Positions 1-7,319 of a stretch of 54,315 bases of DNA are shown in pieces. Every line of letters begins with the position of its first letter. The first letter of the stretch is position 1. The notes under the pieces are model-generated. The model made no database searches and was not told the origin of the DNA. It saw only the letters and a list, made by a program, of their open reading frames with translations. The translations under genes and the position numbers were made by a program. Origin of the DNA: a bacterium (lineage in GTDB: Bacteria; Patescibacteriota; Minisyncoccia; Phycocordibacterales; UBA12445); contig JAUSIP010000015.1 of assembly GCA_030648005.1 (NCBI GenBank), forward strand, positions 1 through 54,315. Reading direction: 5' to 3'.

Positions 1-996
1 TTTACTTATGTCGATATTTCCATATCAAGCGGAGAAACATTATCGGGAAAGGTTGTAGGTAGAGATGAACAAGCTGATTTAGCAGTTATTAAAATAACTG
101 CTGATAGAACTTTTTCAAAGGTAGATTTTGGAGACTCGACCAAAACAGAGCAGGGTGATGAAGTTTTCGCTTTGGGCTTTCCTTTTGGAATTAAGGGTGA
201 TGTAAGTTTCAAGGAGGGAACAATCTCAAGAAGAATAGAAGGTTATTTTGAAACATCAGCAGAAATTCATCCAGGTAACAGTGGTGGACCTCTTGTAAAT
301 AGGTACGGTCAAGTCATTGGTATCAACACTGCGATTTATGGAAAAACAATTTCCGGACTTCAGTTGGGAGAAACTATAAAGCTCGCCATTCCCATAAACA
401 CCGCAAAAAATCTTACTGACGATCTTAAGGCAGGAAGAAATATTGTAGTTGAATCACAAGAGGAAAAACAAGCAAAACAAGAGGTTGTGACTAGAAGCAC
501 ATGCCTCGCCCAAAGCGAGACCTATTATCAAAATCTTGTTGCCCAAATTACACAGTTAACTTCAAATGATTCAGAATTACAAAATTTACTATCCAAATTA
601 GATCGAGAGATTGAGTCAATCAAACAAAGCCTGAGTAATGATATCTCTAGAATTTCAAGTGAATATGATGGGCTTATTGCACAGGTTAGACAATCTTATG
701 AGAAGCGTTTACAATCTATCGTCGTGGCAGGTTCACGTTATAGGAGCGTAACAGAAGAGGCAGTAGCAAATCAAACCGAATCTGTCCGCGCACAAATGGA
801 TGAACAAATTTCAAGGTATGAAAACCAGAAGCAATCGTCAATTTCTTCGGTTCAGTTAAGTGCGAATAGTTATATATCAAAATATGAAACCCTAAAAACG
901 AAAGCCAGGAGCGATAGGGAGATAAGTAACAGTAATATGCTTAAAGGTGCTAAGGATAAAAAGGTGGAATATTATGATAGTTGCGTTAATCAATAA
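1..996 (+). CDS. HtrA/DegP-like trypsin-family serine protease, 5' truncated, with coiled-coil tail
   Basis: The frame is open from base 1, so the true start and the catalytic His lie outside the window. Residue numbers count from base 1. DLAVIKI at about 26-32 is the usual HtrA segment carrying the catalytic Asp, and GNSGGPL with Ser 94 is the nucleophile motif; GFPFG follows the expected pattern between them. After the protease domain (to about residue 150) there is no PDZ domain. The last 180 residues are instead Gln/Ser/Lys-rich and helical, probably a coiled coil (for example around SKLDREIESIKQSLS). Such proteases usually act at or outside the membrane on misfolded proteins. Replacement of PDZ by a long coil suggests a tethered or oligomeric form. 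The protease call is firm, the role is inferred. Confidence 0.85.
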   Translation, partial: FTYVDISISSGETLSGKVVGRDEQADLAVIKITADRTFSKVDFGDSTKTEQGDEVFALGFPFGIKGDVSFKEGTISRRIEGYFETSAEIHPGNSGGPLVNRYGQVIGINTAIYGKTISGLQLGETIKLAIPINTAKNLTDDLKAGRNIVVESQEEKQAKQEVVTRSTCLAQSETYYQNLVAQITQLTSNDSELQNLLSKLDREIESIKQSLSNDISRISSEYDGLIAQVRQSYEKRLQSIVVAGSRYRSVTEEAVANQTESVRAQMDEQISRYENQKQSSISSVQLSANSYISKYETLKTKARSDREISNSNMLKGAKDKKVEYYDSCVNQ

Positions 997-1126
997 TATG
1001 AATCCATCCAAACAATTTATCCAAAAGAGGAGGGATAAAAAACTTGAACAAAAGGTTGGCAGGAGCACTTGGAAGTGGTGAGGAGATAAGGGGTTTGTAT
1101 AATAGCAATAAGATAAATTAACTGTA

Positions 1127-1612
1127 ATGAACAAAGATATAATCATTGCCACCCTAGTAGTAGTTATTTTGTTGGGATATCAACTTGATAATAAAAAAGG
1201 AGCTGAAGAAGTAACTATAACTCCTAAGGCTAGCCCGGAATTAAGAGCGGACTTTATTGAGTCCAAGGATCACTCTCACTTAGCTGATATAGCAGAACTT
1301 TCATGTTTCCCAAATATGCGTTACGACTGCAATCTGGATGGTTGCAAACCAGGGACACCCGGGACCTATTATTTTTTAGATTACGGTATAGAAAGTGGAA
1401 CATACTTCAGATGTGATAAAAAGGGGTGTGATTCATATCCTGTTACTGTTACGGAGTCTGGTGATTATACAAATTTTACTCCAGTAAATGGTCAAGCAAT
1501 GTTATTTAAGGTTGCTAATAAAAATGCGTCTATATTAAGTAGCCCGGGAGAATTCGTAGATATAGCAACAATAGGTACACAGTCCTTAATATCGACAGGA
1601 AAGTGCGAATAG
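1127..1612 (+). CDS. membrane-anchored hypothetical protein with Cys-rich exported domain
   Basis: 161 residues, not a family I recognise. Residues 4-19 (IIIATLVVVILLGYQL) form one hydrophobic helix, either an uncleaved signal anchor or a signal peptide without a lipobox Cys. The rest is polar and holds several Cys, including CFPNMRYDCNLDGCKPG and FRCDKKGCDSYP, which fits a small disulfide-stabilised extracytoplasmic domain. It begins a cluster of three short genes in the same direction, 20 bases before the next one. The 2272 gene has the same design (one helix plus several Cys), so the two may belong to one system. AT-rich like its neighbours. Confidence 0.6.
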   Translation: MNKDIIIATLVVVILLGYQLDNKKGAEEVTITPKASPELRADFIESKDHSHLADIAELSCFPNMRYDCNLDGCKPGTPGTYYFLDYGIESGTYFRCDKKGCDSYPVTVTESGDYTNFTPVNGQAMLFKVANKNASILSSPGEFVDIATIGTQSLISTGKCE

Positions 1613-1632
1613 TTTTTAATCCTATTCTATAA

Positions 1633-2268
1633 ATGAACAAGGACGCAGACAATGAGGCTGAGATCGTAAGACGGTATATAAAACTAGCGGGTCTCATTAA
1701 AGACGGACGTATGGTAAACAGGGATAAGGAAAGTAGGGCGCGAGAATATGTGAAGTTAAATAAAAGAATCATTGACCAAATAGACGAAAGAAATAAAATC
1801 TTTGAAACTACTAATTATGGAAAGTTAATCCTTCAATCAAACAGTGTTCAATATTATCTAATAAAACTAATTATCCTAAGATCTTTTAGTCATAATAATG
1901 AGTTTGAGAAGGATCTAGAAAGACTACCATTTGGTGCACTAGTTGGTTACTTAAACGTTTGTGCTCAAACAACTAAAGATCTAGAACAGATTAATCAACT
2001 TAAAAATTATAAGGACAAAAGAGATGCGTTGGCACATAAAATGTTTACGGCTAAAAAACTAACTCCAAAGGAGTGTGAGCTTGCTATCCAACTTGGTGAT
2101 AAAATTATTAAATATTTATTAGAGAGTTTAAAACAAAAATATATGATTAATGGAGCTGATAAAATTAGTGAGTTTCCAGAAAAATTTAACAAATTGGCCA
2201 AGTTGGTAGAATCCATGGAGGACAGAATGGTAAAATTAGAGAAGGAAGTCAAGGAATTAAAAAAGTAA
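1633..2268 (+). CDS. hypothetical protein with HEPN-like RX4H motif and C-terminal coiled coil
   Basis: 211 residues, mostly helical and highly charged. At about residues 136-142 the sequence KRDALAHKMF contains Arg, four residues, then His, preceded by a helix. This matches the R(X4-6)H catalytic signature of HEPN ribonuclease domains. The C terminus (KLVESMEDRMVKLEKEVKELKK) is a short coiled coil. There is no signal peptide, so it is probably cytoplasmic. It sits between two single-helix Cys-rich membrane proteins, only 3 bases before the second, suggesting one operon. HEPN assignment rests on one short motif; a structural or other helical protein is possible. Confidence 0.55.
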   Translation: MNKDADNEAEIVRRYIKLAGLIKDGRMVNRDKESRAREYVKLNKRIIDQIDERNKIFETTNYGKLILQSNSVQYYLIKLIILRSFSHNNEFEKDLERLPFGALVGYLNVCAQTTKDLEQINQLKNYKDKRDALAHKMFTAKKLTPKECELAIQLGDKIIKYLLESLKQKYMINGADKISEFPEKFNKLAKLVESMEDRMVKLEKEVKELKK

Positions 2269-2271
2269 GAT

Positions 2272-2538
2272 ATGACAAATAAAGTTACAAAATCATTGCT
2301 TGCAATAGTTTTAGTCCTTGTTGTGTGGCTTACTTATGAAAATTTTAAATTTCCGATTAAATATATAATTTGTGATCAGTTATATGAGAATTGTTTTGTT
2401 CATGCAAAGTTTAAATATATGGATAGCTGTCAAATAATAAAAGAAAAAGGCGGTTGGTATTGTGATCAGACAGATAAGAGAAATATAAAGTGTGAAGAAA
2501 GGGACAGCCAAATTTCTACTGCCTATTGTTCCGAATAA
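2272..2538 (+). CDS. small single-helix membrane protein, Cys-rich exported tail
   Basis: 88 residues, no recognised family. KSLLAIVLVLVVWLTYENF (about 7-25) is one membrane helix. The exported part holds six Cys (ICDQLYENCF, SCQIIKEKGGWYC, IKCEER, AYCSE), consistent with disulfides. The ATG follows the upstream stop codon by 3 bases, so it is translated from the same message. The design resembles the product of the 1127 gene. I see no lipobox. Confidence 0.6.
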   Translation: MTNKVTKSLLAIVLVLVVWLTYENFKFPIKYIICDQLYENCFVHAKFKYMDSCQIIKEKGGWYCDQTDKRNIKCEERDSQISTAYCSE

Positions 2539-2736
2539 TTTCTCAATTAAATAATAGGTACTCAGGTCGTGGCTATGTGATAGTATAAAATTTAATCAAT
2601 CGGCATAAAATGTCACTTATCCACATTTCATTGAAAATTCGACGCAAGTAGTGTATAGTATAGACTATCTCATTTACCTAGCGTAAAAAGAGTTCTTGAA
2701 CCGCCCACCAGGGCGTTTCTTGCTTTATATATAAGG

Positions 2737-3240
2737 CTAGGATTTGGTATTTTTAAATTTGTTGTAGGCCTTTAGATGTTTCTTTTTCTGATTGGGATTG
2801 TCTACATAAATTGCTGTAATAAGGTAATGACCCCATTTTATTTCTTCGAGAACTATAAGGAAATTTTCTTGCTCAAGAAAAAGATGGGTTCTGACGGTAG
2901 TTTTTTTAGAGGTTTTCTGCTCTTTTTCCCATACTAAAACTGCGGGATCGTCATGGTGTTCGATAATTGCTCTTATCCACTCGATGCGCTCACATCTTCG
3001 TAAGCATAACTCTCTTTGTCCAGTTTCTTGATTTTCTTCGGTAGTAATATGAACAAACGCTCTGGGTTTTCCGGCGTCATCCGCTTTGTCATGCAGAATG
3101 TCCTTGCCCTTAAAAAGTGGCCTAGTGGTTACAAAGTCTCGCGTAAAAATAGAAAAAAGATGATCAATATAAGCGATAGGATCTCCAGAAAAATCTTTCA
3201 ACAATGTCAGCGGCCCTAGCCATTCAGGTAACGGATTCAT
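2737..3240 (-). CDS. putative PBECR/RelE-like ribonuclease-fold protein
   Basis: 167 residues. The C-terminal third (FLIVLEEIKWGHYLITAIYVD, then a run of Lys and KAYNKF) resembles the C-terminal strand pattern of barnase-EndoU-ColicinE5/D-RelE-like (PBECR) nucleases found in phages and polymorphic toxins, where a VLEE-x-LITAYxVD stretch precedes a basic tail. The middle holds RCERIEWIRAIIEHHDDPAVLVWE. It starts 5 bases after the DUF3800 stop codon, so the two are very likely cotranslated from the promoter near 3990. Whether it is an active toxin, a housekeeping RNase or a defence effector cannot be told. The family assignment is by pattern only. Confidence 0.5.
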   Translation of the reverse strand: MNPLPEWLGPLTLLKDFSGDPIAYIDHLFSIFTRDFVTTRPLFKGKDILHDKADDAGKPRAFVHITTEENQETGQRELCLRRCERIEWIRAIIEHHDDPAVLVWEKEQKTSKKTTVRTHLFLEQENFLIVLEEIKWGHYLITAIYVDNPNQKKKHLKAYNKFKNTKS

Positions 3241-3245
3241 GGCTT

Positions 3246-3947
3246 TTATATAGTATCTCTCCCTTGCCAGTAAAAAATATTAGTCTTGGGTTCACGAACT
3301 AGAGTTGATTTCAATAGGTCGTATCCGGATCGGGCCCTTATTCGATCAACAATTTTCTTTTTAGCCTCACTTTTTACGTCGGTTCTATTTAAAAATTGTA
3401 TCGCGCCTATAAGTAAGTCGGCTAGTTGCAAGACTTCAACCTCGTCTGATCTTACCTGCTGAATCTTCTGGATAATACTGCCATCGAAGTCGTACATCTT
3501 ATTAGCCAATACTTCTTTTAATTTCCTTACTTTTTTAGCTCCCTGTGTGTCTTTAATATCTAGATAGATATTAAATTTATTTTGAGGATCAAGGATTTTA
3601 TTTAAAAGCTCAAAATACATCTTGTAATAAAAATCGTCATGGGTCTGCTTAAAACCTTCATGATTCAGGGTATTTTTATTGACGATTATTGCTCTAAAAT
3701 GTAAATCGTCATTATCAAAAAAGTAGTCGATAGCGTCAAGATAGAATGCCAGCTTGTTGTTCGATACTTTAGTCCATTTTACCTCCGTACTGGGAGAAAT
3801 TTTATGTTTTTCTTTAATCTCCCTTATCCTTTTATTAACGAGCTTAACTTTTTCTGTGGGAATATAAACAGCTCCTAAAACCATAGTCGGGATACGATCT
3901 GCCTCAAGGTGGTTGCTTTCATCACAATAAATATTTATGTCACTCAT
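3246..3947 (-). CDS. DUF3800 domain protein
   Basis: 233 residues. The N terminus INIYCDESNH matches the (Y)xDESG start of DUF3800, whose fold is RNase H-like. Acidic positions expected for metal binding follow: FNIYLDIKDTQG at about 120 and DEVEVLQLADLLIGA at about 180. In this family the conserved Asp/Glu set and the QLADL helix are typical. DUF3800 genes are often found near restriction or other defence genes and on mobile DNA, but their function is not settled. First gene of a two-gene unit with the 2737 gene; divergent from the 4034 gene across 86 bases. Confidence 0.8.
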   Translation of the reverse strand: MSDINIYCDESNHLEADRIPTMVLGAVYIPTEKVKLVNKRIREIKEKHKISPSTEVKWTKVSNNKLAFYLDAIDYFFDNDDLHFRAIIVNKNTLNHEGFKQTHDDFYYKMYFELLNKILDPQNKFNIYLDIKDTQGAKKVRKLKEVLANKMYDFDGSIIQKIQQVRSDEVEVLQLADLLIGAIQFLNRTDVKSEAKKKIVDRIRARSGYDLLKSTLVREPKTNIFYWQGRDTI

Positions 3948-4015
3948 AGCTTGTTCACAAGTATATATTAGGAAGGTTATTTAGCCAAATACTTATATAA
4001 GAAAGCTTGCATTAA

Positions 4016-4033
4016 TGCTAAAATAGACTAAAC
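4016..4033 (+). promoter_or_regulatory. extended -10 promoter, leaderless start for 4034
   Basis: TGC TAAAAT at 4016-4024, then 9 bases to the ATG at 4034. No Shine-Dalgarno fits in that space, so transcription should begin at or next to the start codon. Confidence 0.6.
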
Positions 4034-4531
4034 ATGTCCGACGAAACAACACAACCAGAACCATCGGCCAACCTTGAGCCAATTAGCGTGTCTCCAGAGC
4101 AAGCGGTTTCTCCAATTGAACAAGCCCCTGAAGCACCTCCTGTGGCCCCAGAAGCCCTACCAAGCACACCTATTTTGGCACCCGCCCAAACATTAGTTTC
4201 CACTCCTGAACCACAAAATCAACCTGCCGCTTCCGCTTCAGTGCTAATTGAGCCACTGCCAGTGACTCAAACCGTTATTACAGCGCCTCAAGCAGATCCT
4301 CGCTCTTTCCTCGCCAAAGCCTTAGCTTCGATCCAATTCCGCAAGAAAGCCAAGTTGGACAAGGTATTGAAGCTCGCCGCCGAAAAGCATAGTATTACAA
4401 ACGATCAAGTTGAGAAGCTCCTGCATGTCTCCGACGCGACAGCTACCCGCTACCTCGCCCAGCTTGTTAAAGAAGAGCGATTACGCAAGGTTGGCCCCGA
4501 TGGTCGCGCCCGATATGAGGTCGCCGGATAA
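4034..4531 (+). CDS. winged-helix DNA-binding protein with Pro/Ala-rich N-terminal tail
   Basis: 165 residues. Residues 1-95 are low-complexity Pro/Ala/Glu sequence, probably disordered. Residues 98-165 form a compact domain: a basic helix (FRKKAKLDKVLKLAAEKH), a helix-turn-helix (ITNDQVEKLLHVSDATATRYLAQLVKEE) and a wing (LRKVGPDGRARYEV). It is a single-gene unit. A regulator or nucleoid-associated role is plausible; the target is unknown. GC content is higher than in the genes to its left. Confidence 0.7.
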   Translation: MSDETTQPEPSANLEPISVSPEQAVSPIEQAPEAPPVAPEALPSTPILAPAQTLVSTPEPQNQPAASASVLIEPLPVTQTVITAPQADPRSFLAKALASIQFRKKAKLDKVLKLAAEKHSITNDQVEKLLHVSDATATRYLAQLVKEERLRKVGPDGRARYEVAG

Positions 4532-4608
4532 GTGGCGACACCTGTGGACGGCCGACACCGGCTCACTTCCCACCAATTAAGCCCCGTATATGAACGTAAG
4601 AAGAAACA

Positions 4609-5166
4609 TTATAAACCCTCATACCATCGAGGGTCCTCATCGCAAATCCTTGTAAATACAGTGACAATCCACGGAGTCGAATCTGTTAACCTATGAATGG
4701 CGATTCTCTCAGACATTCCTACTTTATTTTCTTCATGCTTCGCGAGAAGCTCATTTAGATCAGTCTCGTTACCAGGCTCAACCAGATAGTGGTTCCACTG
4801 AATCTGTGCCAAATTGCTTGTATGAAAAGGTCTCGCATCAATAATATAATTCTCGCCCTTTGACTCTTTGGCAACAGAGAGTTCGCCCAGTCTATGAAGC
4901 TGTATTCCAGATCCACCCATCATTCTAAACCCTTTAATATTTTCTATCGGTGGCTCAAATGACCTAAGCATAGATTTAGAGTTATTTACCTCAATATGGA
5001 CTTGAGACACGCCGTTTCTAGGAGAATGATAACTCTTTTTGAAGGGTTGTTTGGCGTCAATAAAATAAAGATTCCCTTTGTCCCATTTTATAACAATCGC
5101 TATACGGGGTACACCTTGATCATCTGTAAAACAGTAATTTATTCGTTTGTCCGGATTGGTGCTCAT
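4609..5166 (-). CDS. hypothetical protein
   Basis: 185 residues, not recognised. No signal peptide or membrane helix. The sequence looks like a soluble mixed alpha/beta protein: strands near RIAIVIKW and NLYFIDAK, a conserved-looking GGSGIQLHRLGEL, and an acidic C terminus (RICDEDPRWYEGL). It is alone on its strand and convergent with the 4034 gene. The start is supported by a -10 box 6 bases upstream. Confidence 0.6.
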   Translation of the reverse strand: MSTNPDKRINYCFTDDQGVPRIAIVIKWDKGNLYFIDAKQPFKKSYHSPRNGVSQVHIEVNNSKSMLRSFEPPIENIKGFRMMGGSGIQLHRLGELSVAKESKGENYIIDARPFHTSNLAQIQWNHYLVEPGNETDLNELLAKHEENKVGMSERIAIHRLTDSTPWIVTVFTRICDEDPRWYEGL

Positions 5167-5181
5167 TTCGTGATAATAGCA
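5167..5181 (-). promoter_or_regulatory. extended -10 promoter, leaderless start for 5166
   Basis: On the minus strand TGC TATTAT (hexamer 5173-5178) lies 6 bases before the ATG at 5166, with no Shine-Dalgarno. Confidence 0.6.
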
Positions 5182-5189
5182 TTTTTTTT

Positions 5190-5525
5190 AGGGAGTTCCT
5201 CCCGCTCGCGTCAGCGAGCGGATACCTTGTGCACGCACGGGTGAAGAAGCGAGCGAGCGTAGCTTCTGCAAGACTCATTGAGCGCTTTTGTGAGCGAAGC
5301 GAAACAAAAGAGCCAATGAGTGGACAGCTTCTGTAAGAAGGGAGGGGCAAAGCACATAACGATGAGCCACGCAGTGGCTCATTCGGTGGGAATTGAGCCG
5401 CTCTGCGGCTCAAGCTTAAAAAAGCCAGCCCTTCCTACAAGGAGGGGTTTGGGGAGGAATTGGAGGAAGGGCTTGTCCGTACTTCGTCTGCCTTTAGGCA
5501 GACGAGAGTGATAGCGCGCCCACAC
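5190..5525. repeat. cluster of short perfect hairpins, no supported gene
   Basis: At least six separate inverted repeats follow one another: CCGCTCGC/GCGAGCGG near 5200, CTCATTG/CAATGAG with inner CTTTTGT/ACAAAAG at about 5272-5320, GAGCCAC/GTGGCTC near 5365, TTGAGCCGC/GCGGCTCAA near 5393, AAGCCCTTCC-type arms between 5420 and 5475, and CGTCTGCC/GGCAGACG near 5488. Short open frames here are byproducts of the GC-rich hairpins. No ribosome site or family similarity supports a protein. Confidence 0.5.
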
Positions 5526-5529
5526 CTCT

Positions 5530-5631
5530 TCTCCGGATGTGCCCTGAACTGCAGGCCGAGCAAATCCTAGAATAACCACTGGCATTTTGCTAAACTATGC
5601 TCGGATCTGCGGTGAAGGGCACATATGGAGA
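5530..5631 (+). other. long imperfect hairpin overlapping a small gene start
   Basis: The left arm 5530-5562 pairs with the right arm 5598-5631 over nearly its full length (one bulge, about three mismatches), leaving a 35-base loop. Three non-Watson-Crick pairs are G-U type when read as plus-strand RNA, and would be C-A mismatches on the minus strand. This favours a plus-strand RNA structure. The loop contains TGCTAAACT, which could also be an extended -10 box. Confidence 0.45.
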
Positions 5632-5846
5632 AACGCATCGCCATCCACAGGCCTTTTCCTAAGCCGGTCGCCCCGAAACCGCCCGCGCAAAAACGACATC
5701 ACGCAAAGGCTTTGTGGATGGCGTGCGTGCGGAGGGTGTCGCAACACCCGAAGCGGTGGGGGCGCACCATTCGTGAGGTAGAGCGTACGATTAGGTTTTC
5801 AAGTCAGGATTTCCCTCCGCGCGTACGCCAGCAGATTCATTTTTAA
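5625..5846 (+). CDS. possible small basic protein
   Basis: 73 codons, not recognised. In favour: a GAAGG ribosome site at 5614-5618 with 6-base spacing, and TGCTAAACT (5588-5596) as a possible extended -10 about 28 bases before the ATG. The product is strongly basic (about one residue in five is Arg or Lys, plus many His and Pro), which fits a nucleic-acid-binding peptide but also fits translation of GC-rich non-coding DNA. It sits inside a hairpin-rich region, so I hold it as uncertain. Confidence 0.35.
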   Translation: MEKRIAIHRPFPKPVAPKPPAQKRHHAKALWMACVRRVSQHPKRWGRTIREVERTIRFSSQDFPPRVRQQIHF

Positions 5847-5898
5847 AGAAAGTTCGAACTTCGTTCAGGACAGACAGCAAGGAGCGAAGCGAGTTCAA

Positions 5899-6078
5899 GG
5901 GACCTGGATTCGAACCGCGAAGGGGGTCGGGGAAACTGTAGTTTCCCCATGGAGGAAGGACTGGGTGAGAAGTCATGTTATGACTTCGCAAGACCTTGAG
6001 CATCTCTCAAGATGCGAAAGGTGTACAGTTCCTGTAAGGAAAACCGTGGGTTTCCCAGTTTGTGAGATTCCAGGTCCC
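5899..6078 (+). ncRNA. unidentified multibranched structured element
   Basis: A perfect 10-bp closing stem GGGACCTGGA (5899-5908) / TCCAGGTCCC (6069-6078) encloses a hairpin GGGAAAC/GTTTCCC near 5930-5947. A second stem follows, ACTGGG (5960-5965) / CCCAGT (6054-6059), extended by two G-U pairs on the plus strand. Inside it lie hairpins GAAGTCAT/ATGACTTC, ACCTT/AAGGT around GCATCT/AGATGC, and ACAG/CTGT. I do not recognise it as RNase P, tmRNA, SRP or 6S RNA. GGATTCGAACC at 5906-5916 looks like the antisense of a tRNA T-arm, but the arm does not pair. Confidence 0.45.
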
Positions 6079-6097
6079 GCAGCCAAAAAACAATTTA

Positions 6098-6124
6098 AAA
6101 AGAGCCCCGACGAATCGGGGCCCG
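6098..6124 (-). terminator. rho-independent terminator of the 6156 gene
   Basis: On the minus strand GCCCCGATTCGTCGGGGC is followed by TCTTTTT, about 35 bases after the stop codon at 6156. Confidence 0.8.
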
Positions 6125-6155
6125 AGATGGTAATCTTAAACTTTAGACTATTGAA

Positions 6156-7217
6156 CTAGAGCAAGGGAGGCTCGCCGGTGAAGAGTGGCTGCACGGCCTC
6201 ACGAAGCCAGGTGAACGATGCAGGATTCTGCAGACGAATGATGTCATCCTCCCAGCAGTGAAGCCAGAAGAGCTTCTCAGACAAAGCATAGTGCACACCT
6301 GGAGCGAAGAGTCCCTCCGTCGCCGGGTTGTCGAGGACTGCCTCCTTGACCATCTTATCCAAGAAGAAGATCTCATCCTTGATGAACTGGGAGACACTTG
6401 TCGGCCGAGACGGGAATTCGAGATTGACCTTCACTGAAGTCTTGACCCACTCCTTCAGAGGCTTCAGGAAGTTGGCTTTGGCGGCCAGCTTGATCTGCCA
6501 TTCGAATGGAGTCTTGGGTAGATTCTTGAGATCCATGAAATCACTCGCCTTAATGAAGCAGTTGAGTAAAGCACGAACGCGAAGACAGATCTCCTTACTG
6601 GTCTTCTTACCACACCTTACAAGGCAAGCATCAGCGAGGATTGCATGCATCTCTTCCAGTGTGAGATCAAGCTCGTCGTGGATAGACACCCGTGGCCGCA
6701 TTGGCCTTCTCTTACCTTCAGACATAGACTTGTTGCGTTCTGCGACGATCTCGTTGTCTCGAGAGAGCATCATGTTCATCGTATTAAGGATCTGATACTC
6801 AGTATACTTGTCGTCATAGAGGGCGGTAATGATCTTGACGGTCAACTTCCGAACCGACTTCTTACCAGGGTGGCAGTTATCGTGAAGCGGGGGGAAGAGA
6901 CATTTAGCAAATTTCTCCTCTGGGGTCTTAGCCCTCGTAACAATCCAGAGGTGATCTTCTACGTCTACAAAATGCGGGAAGTTGTGGTATGAATTATCTA
7001 GATGATCGCCGTGTTTAGAAACGTAATCATAGATGGAGTTGAGGCAAACATCCTGTTCTCTAACAGAGAGACACAACGGCGCATCGAGATCTCCACCGCA
7101 GACAACCTCGAACATTAGGCCAGGCGCCATCATGCCGTCGAAGTTCGGGCTAACCTTACTTCTCGCCTTGATAAGATTCGGCCAAACAGCCATGTCAGCA
7201 CCAACAACGCTGTGCAC
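6156..7217 (-). CDS. HD-domain metal-dependent phosphohydrolase, PDE-like
   Basis: 353 residues. YHNFPHFVDVEDH at about 77-89 and PPLHDNCHPG at about 109-118 place two His, then the His-Asp pair, in the spacing used by HD-superfamily hydrolases. The pattern is close to the YHNxxHxxDV ... HDxxHPG motif of class I cyclic nucleotide phosphodiesterases. A later Asp in IKASDFMDL (about 228) may be the last metal ligand. No signal peptide. The substrate could be a cyclic or other nucleotide; this is inference. The start is GTG at 7217, with GGGTGG exactly 6 bases upstream; an ATG eight codons later lacks a ribosome site. Own promoter and terminator. Confidence 0.6.
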   Translation of the reverse strand: MHSVVGADMAVWPNLIKARSKVSPNFDGMMAPGLMFEVVCGGDLDAPLCLSVREQDVCLNSIYDYVSKHGDHLDNSYHNFPHFVDVEDHLWIVTRAKTPEEKFAKCLFPPLHDNCHPGKKSVRKLTVKIITALYDDKYTEYQILNTMNMMLSRDNEIVAERNKSMSEGKRRPMRPRVSIHDELDLTLEEMHAILADACLVRCGKKTSKEICLRVRALLNCFIKASDFMDLKNLPKTPFEWQIKLAAKANFLKPLKEWVKTSVKVNLEFPSRPTSVSQFIKDEIFFLDKMVKEAVLDNPATEGLFAPGVHYALSEKLFWLHCWEDDIIRLQNPASFTWLREAVQPLFTGEPPLL

Positions 7218-7258
7218 GCTTTACCACCCTTATATGTCAAAATTTCGGTTCTACTTAT

Positions 7259-7287
7259 ATGTTAGCACTTTTTGACTGTAAAGTCAA
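7259..7287 (-). promoter_or_regulatory. sigma70-type promoter for the 6156 gene
   Basis: Minus strand: -35 TTGACT (7282-7287), 17-base spacer ending in TGC, -10 TAACAT (7259-7264). The expected 5' leader is about 35 bases and contains the GGGTGG ribosome site. Confidence 0.65.
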
Positions 7288-7319
7288 GGGAGACTATTAT
7301 AGCCTAAAAACAGGGCTTC

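Noticed and set aside
1044-1121. 25-codon frame starting TTG after AGGAGG upstream of the 1127 gene
   Set aside because: The ribosome site is good, but the product is too short to judge and no terminator or conservation evidence exists.
4034-4203. Overlapping minus-strand frame opposite the Pro/Ala-rich tail of the winged-helix gene
   Set aside because: It is the Ser/Gly-rich complement of a low-complexity coding stretch, with no start signals.
5190-5525. CRISPR array, from serial short palindromes
   Set aside because: The hairpins differ in sequence and spacing; there is no repeated unit and no cas gene.
5379-5585. Minus-strand open frame of 68 codons in the hairpin cluster
   Set aside because: No ribosome site or promoter; the sequence is made of hairpin arms.
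5899-6078. Possible RNase P RNA or tRNA, from GAGGAAGGACTGGG and GGATTCGAACC
   Set aside because: The 3' partner motifs of RNase P are missing and the length is too short; the T-arm-like sequence does not pair and no cloverleaf forms. Kept as an unidentified structured element.
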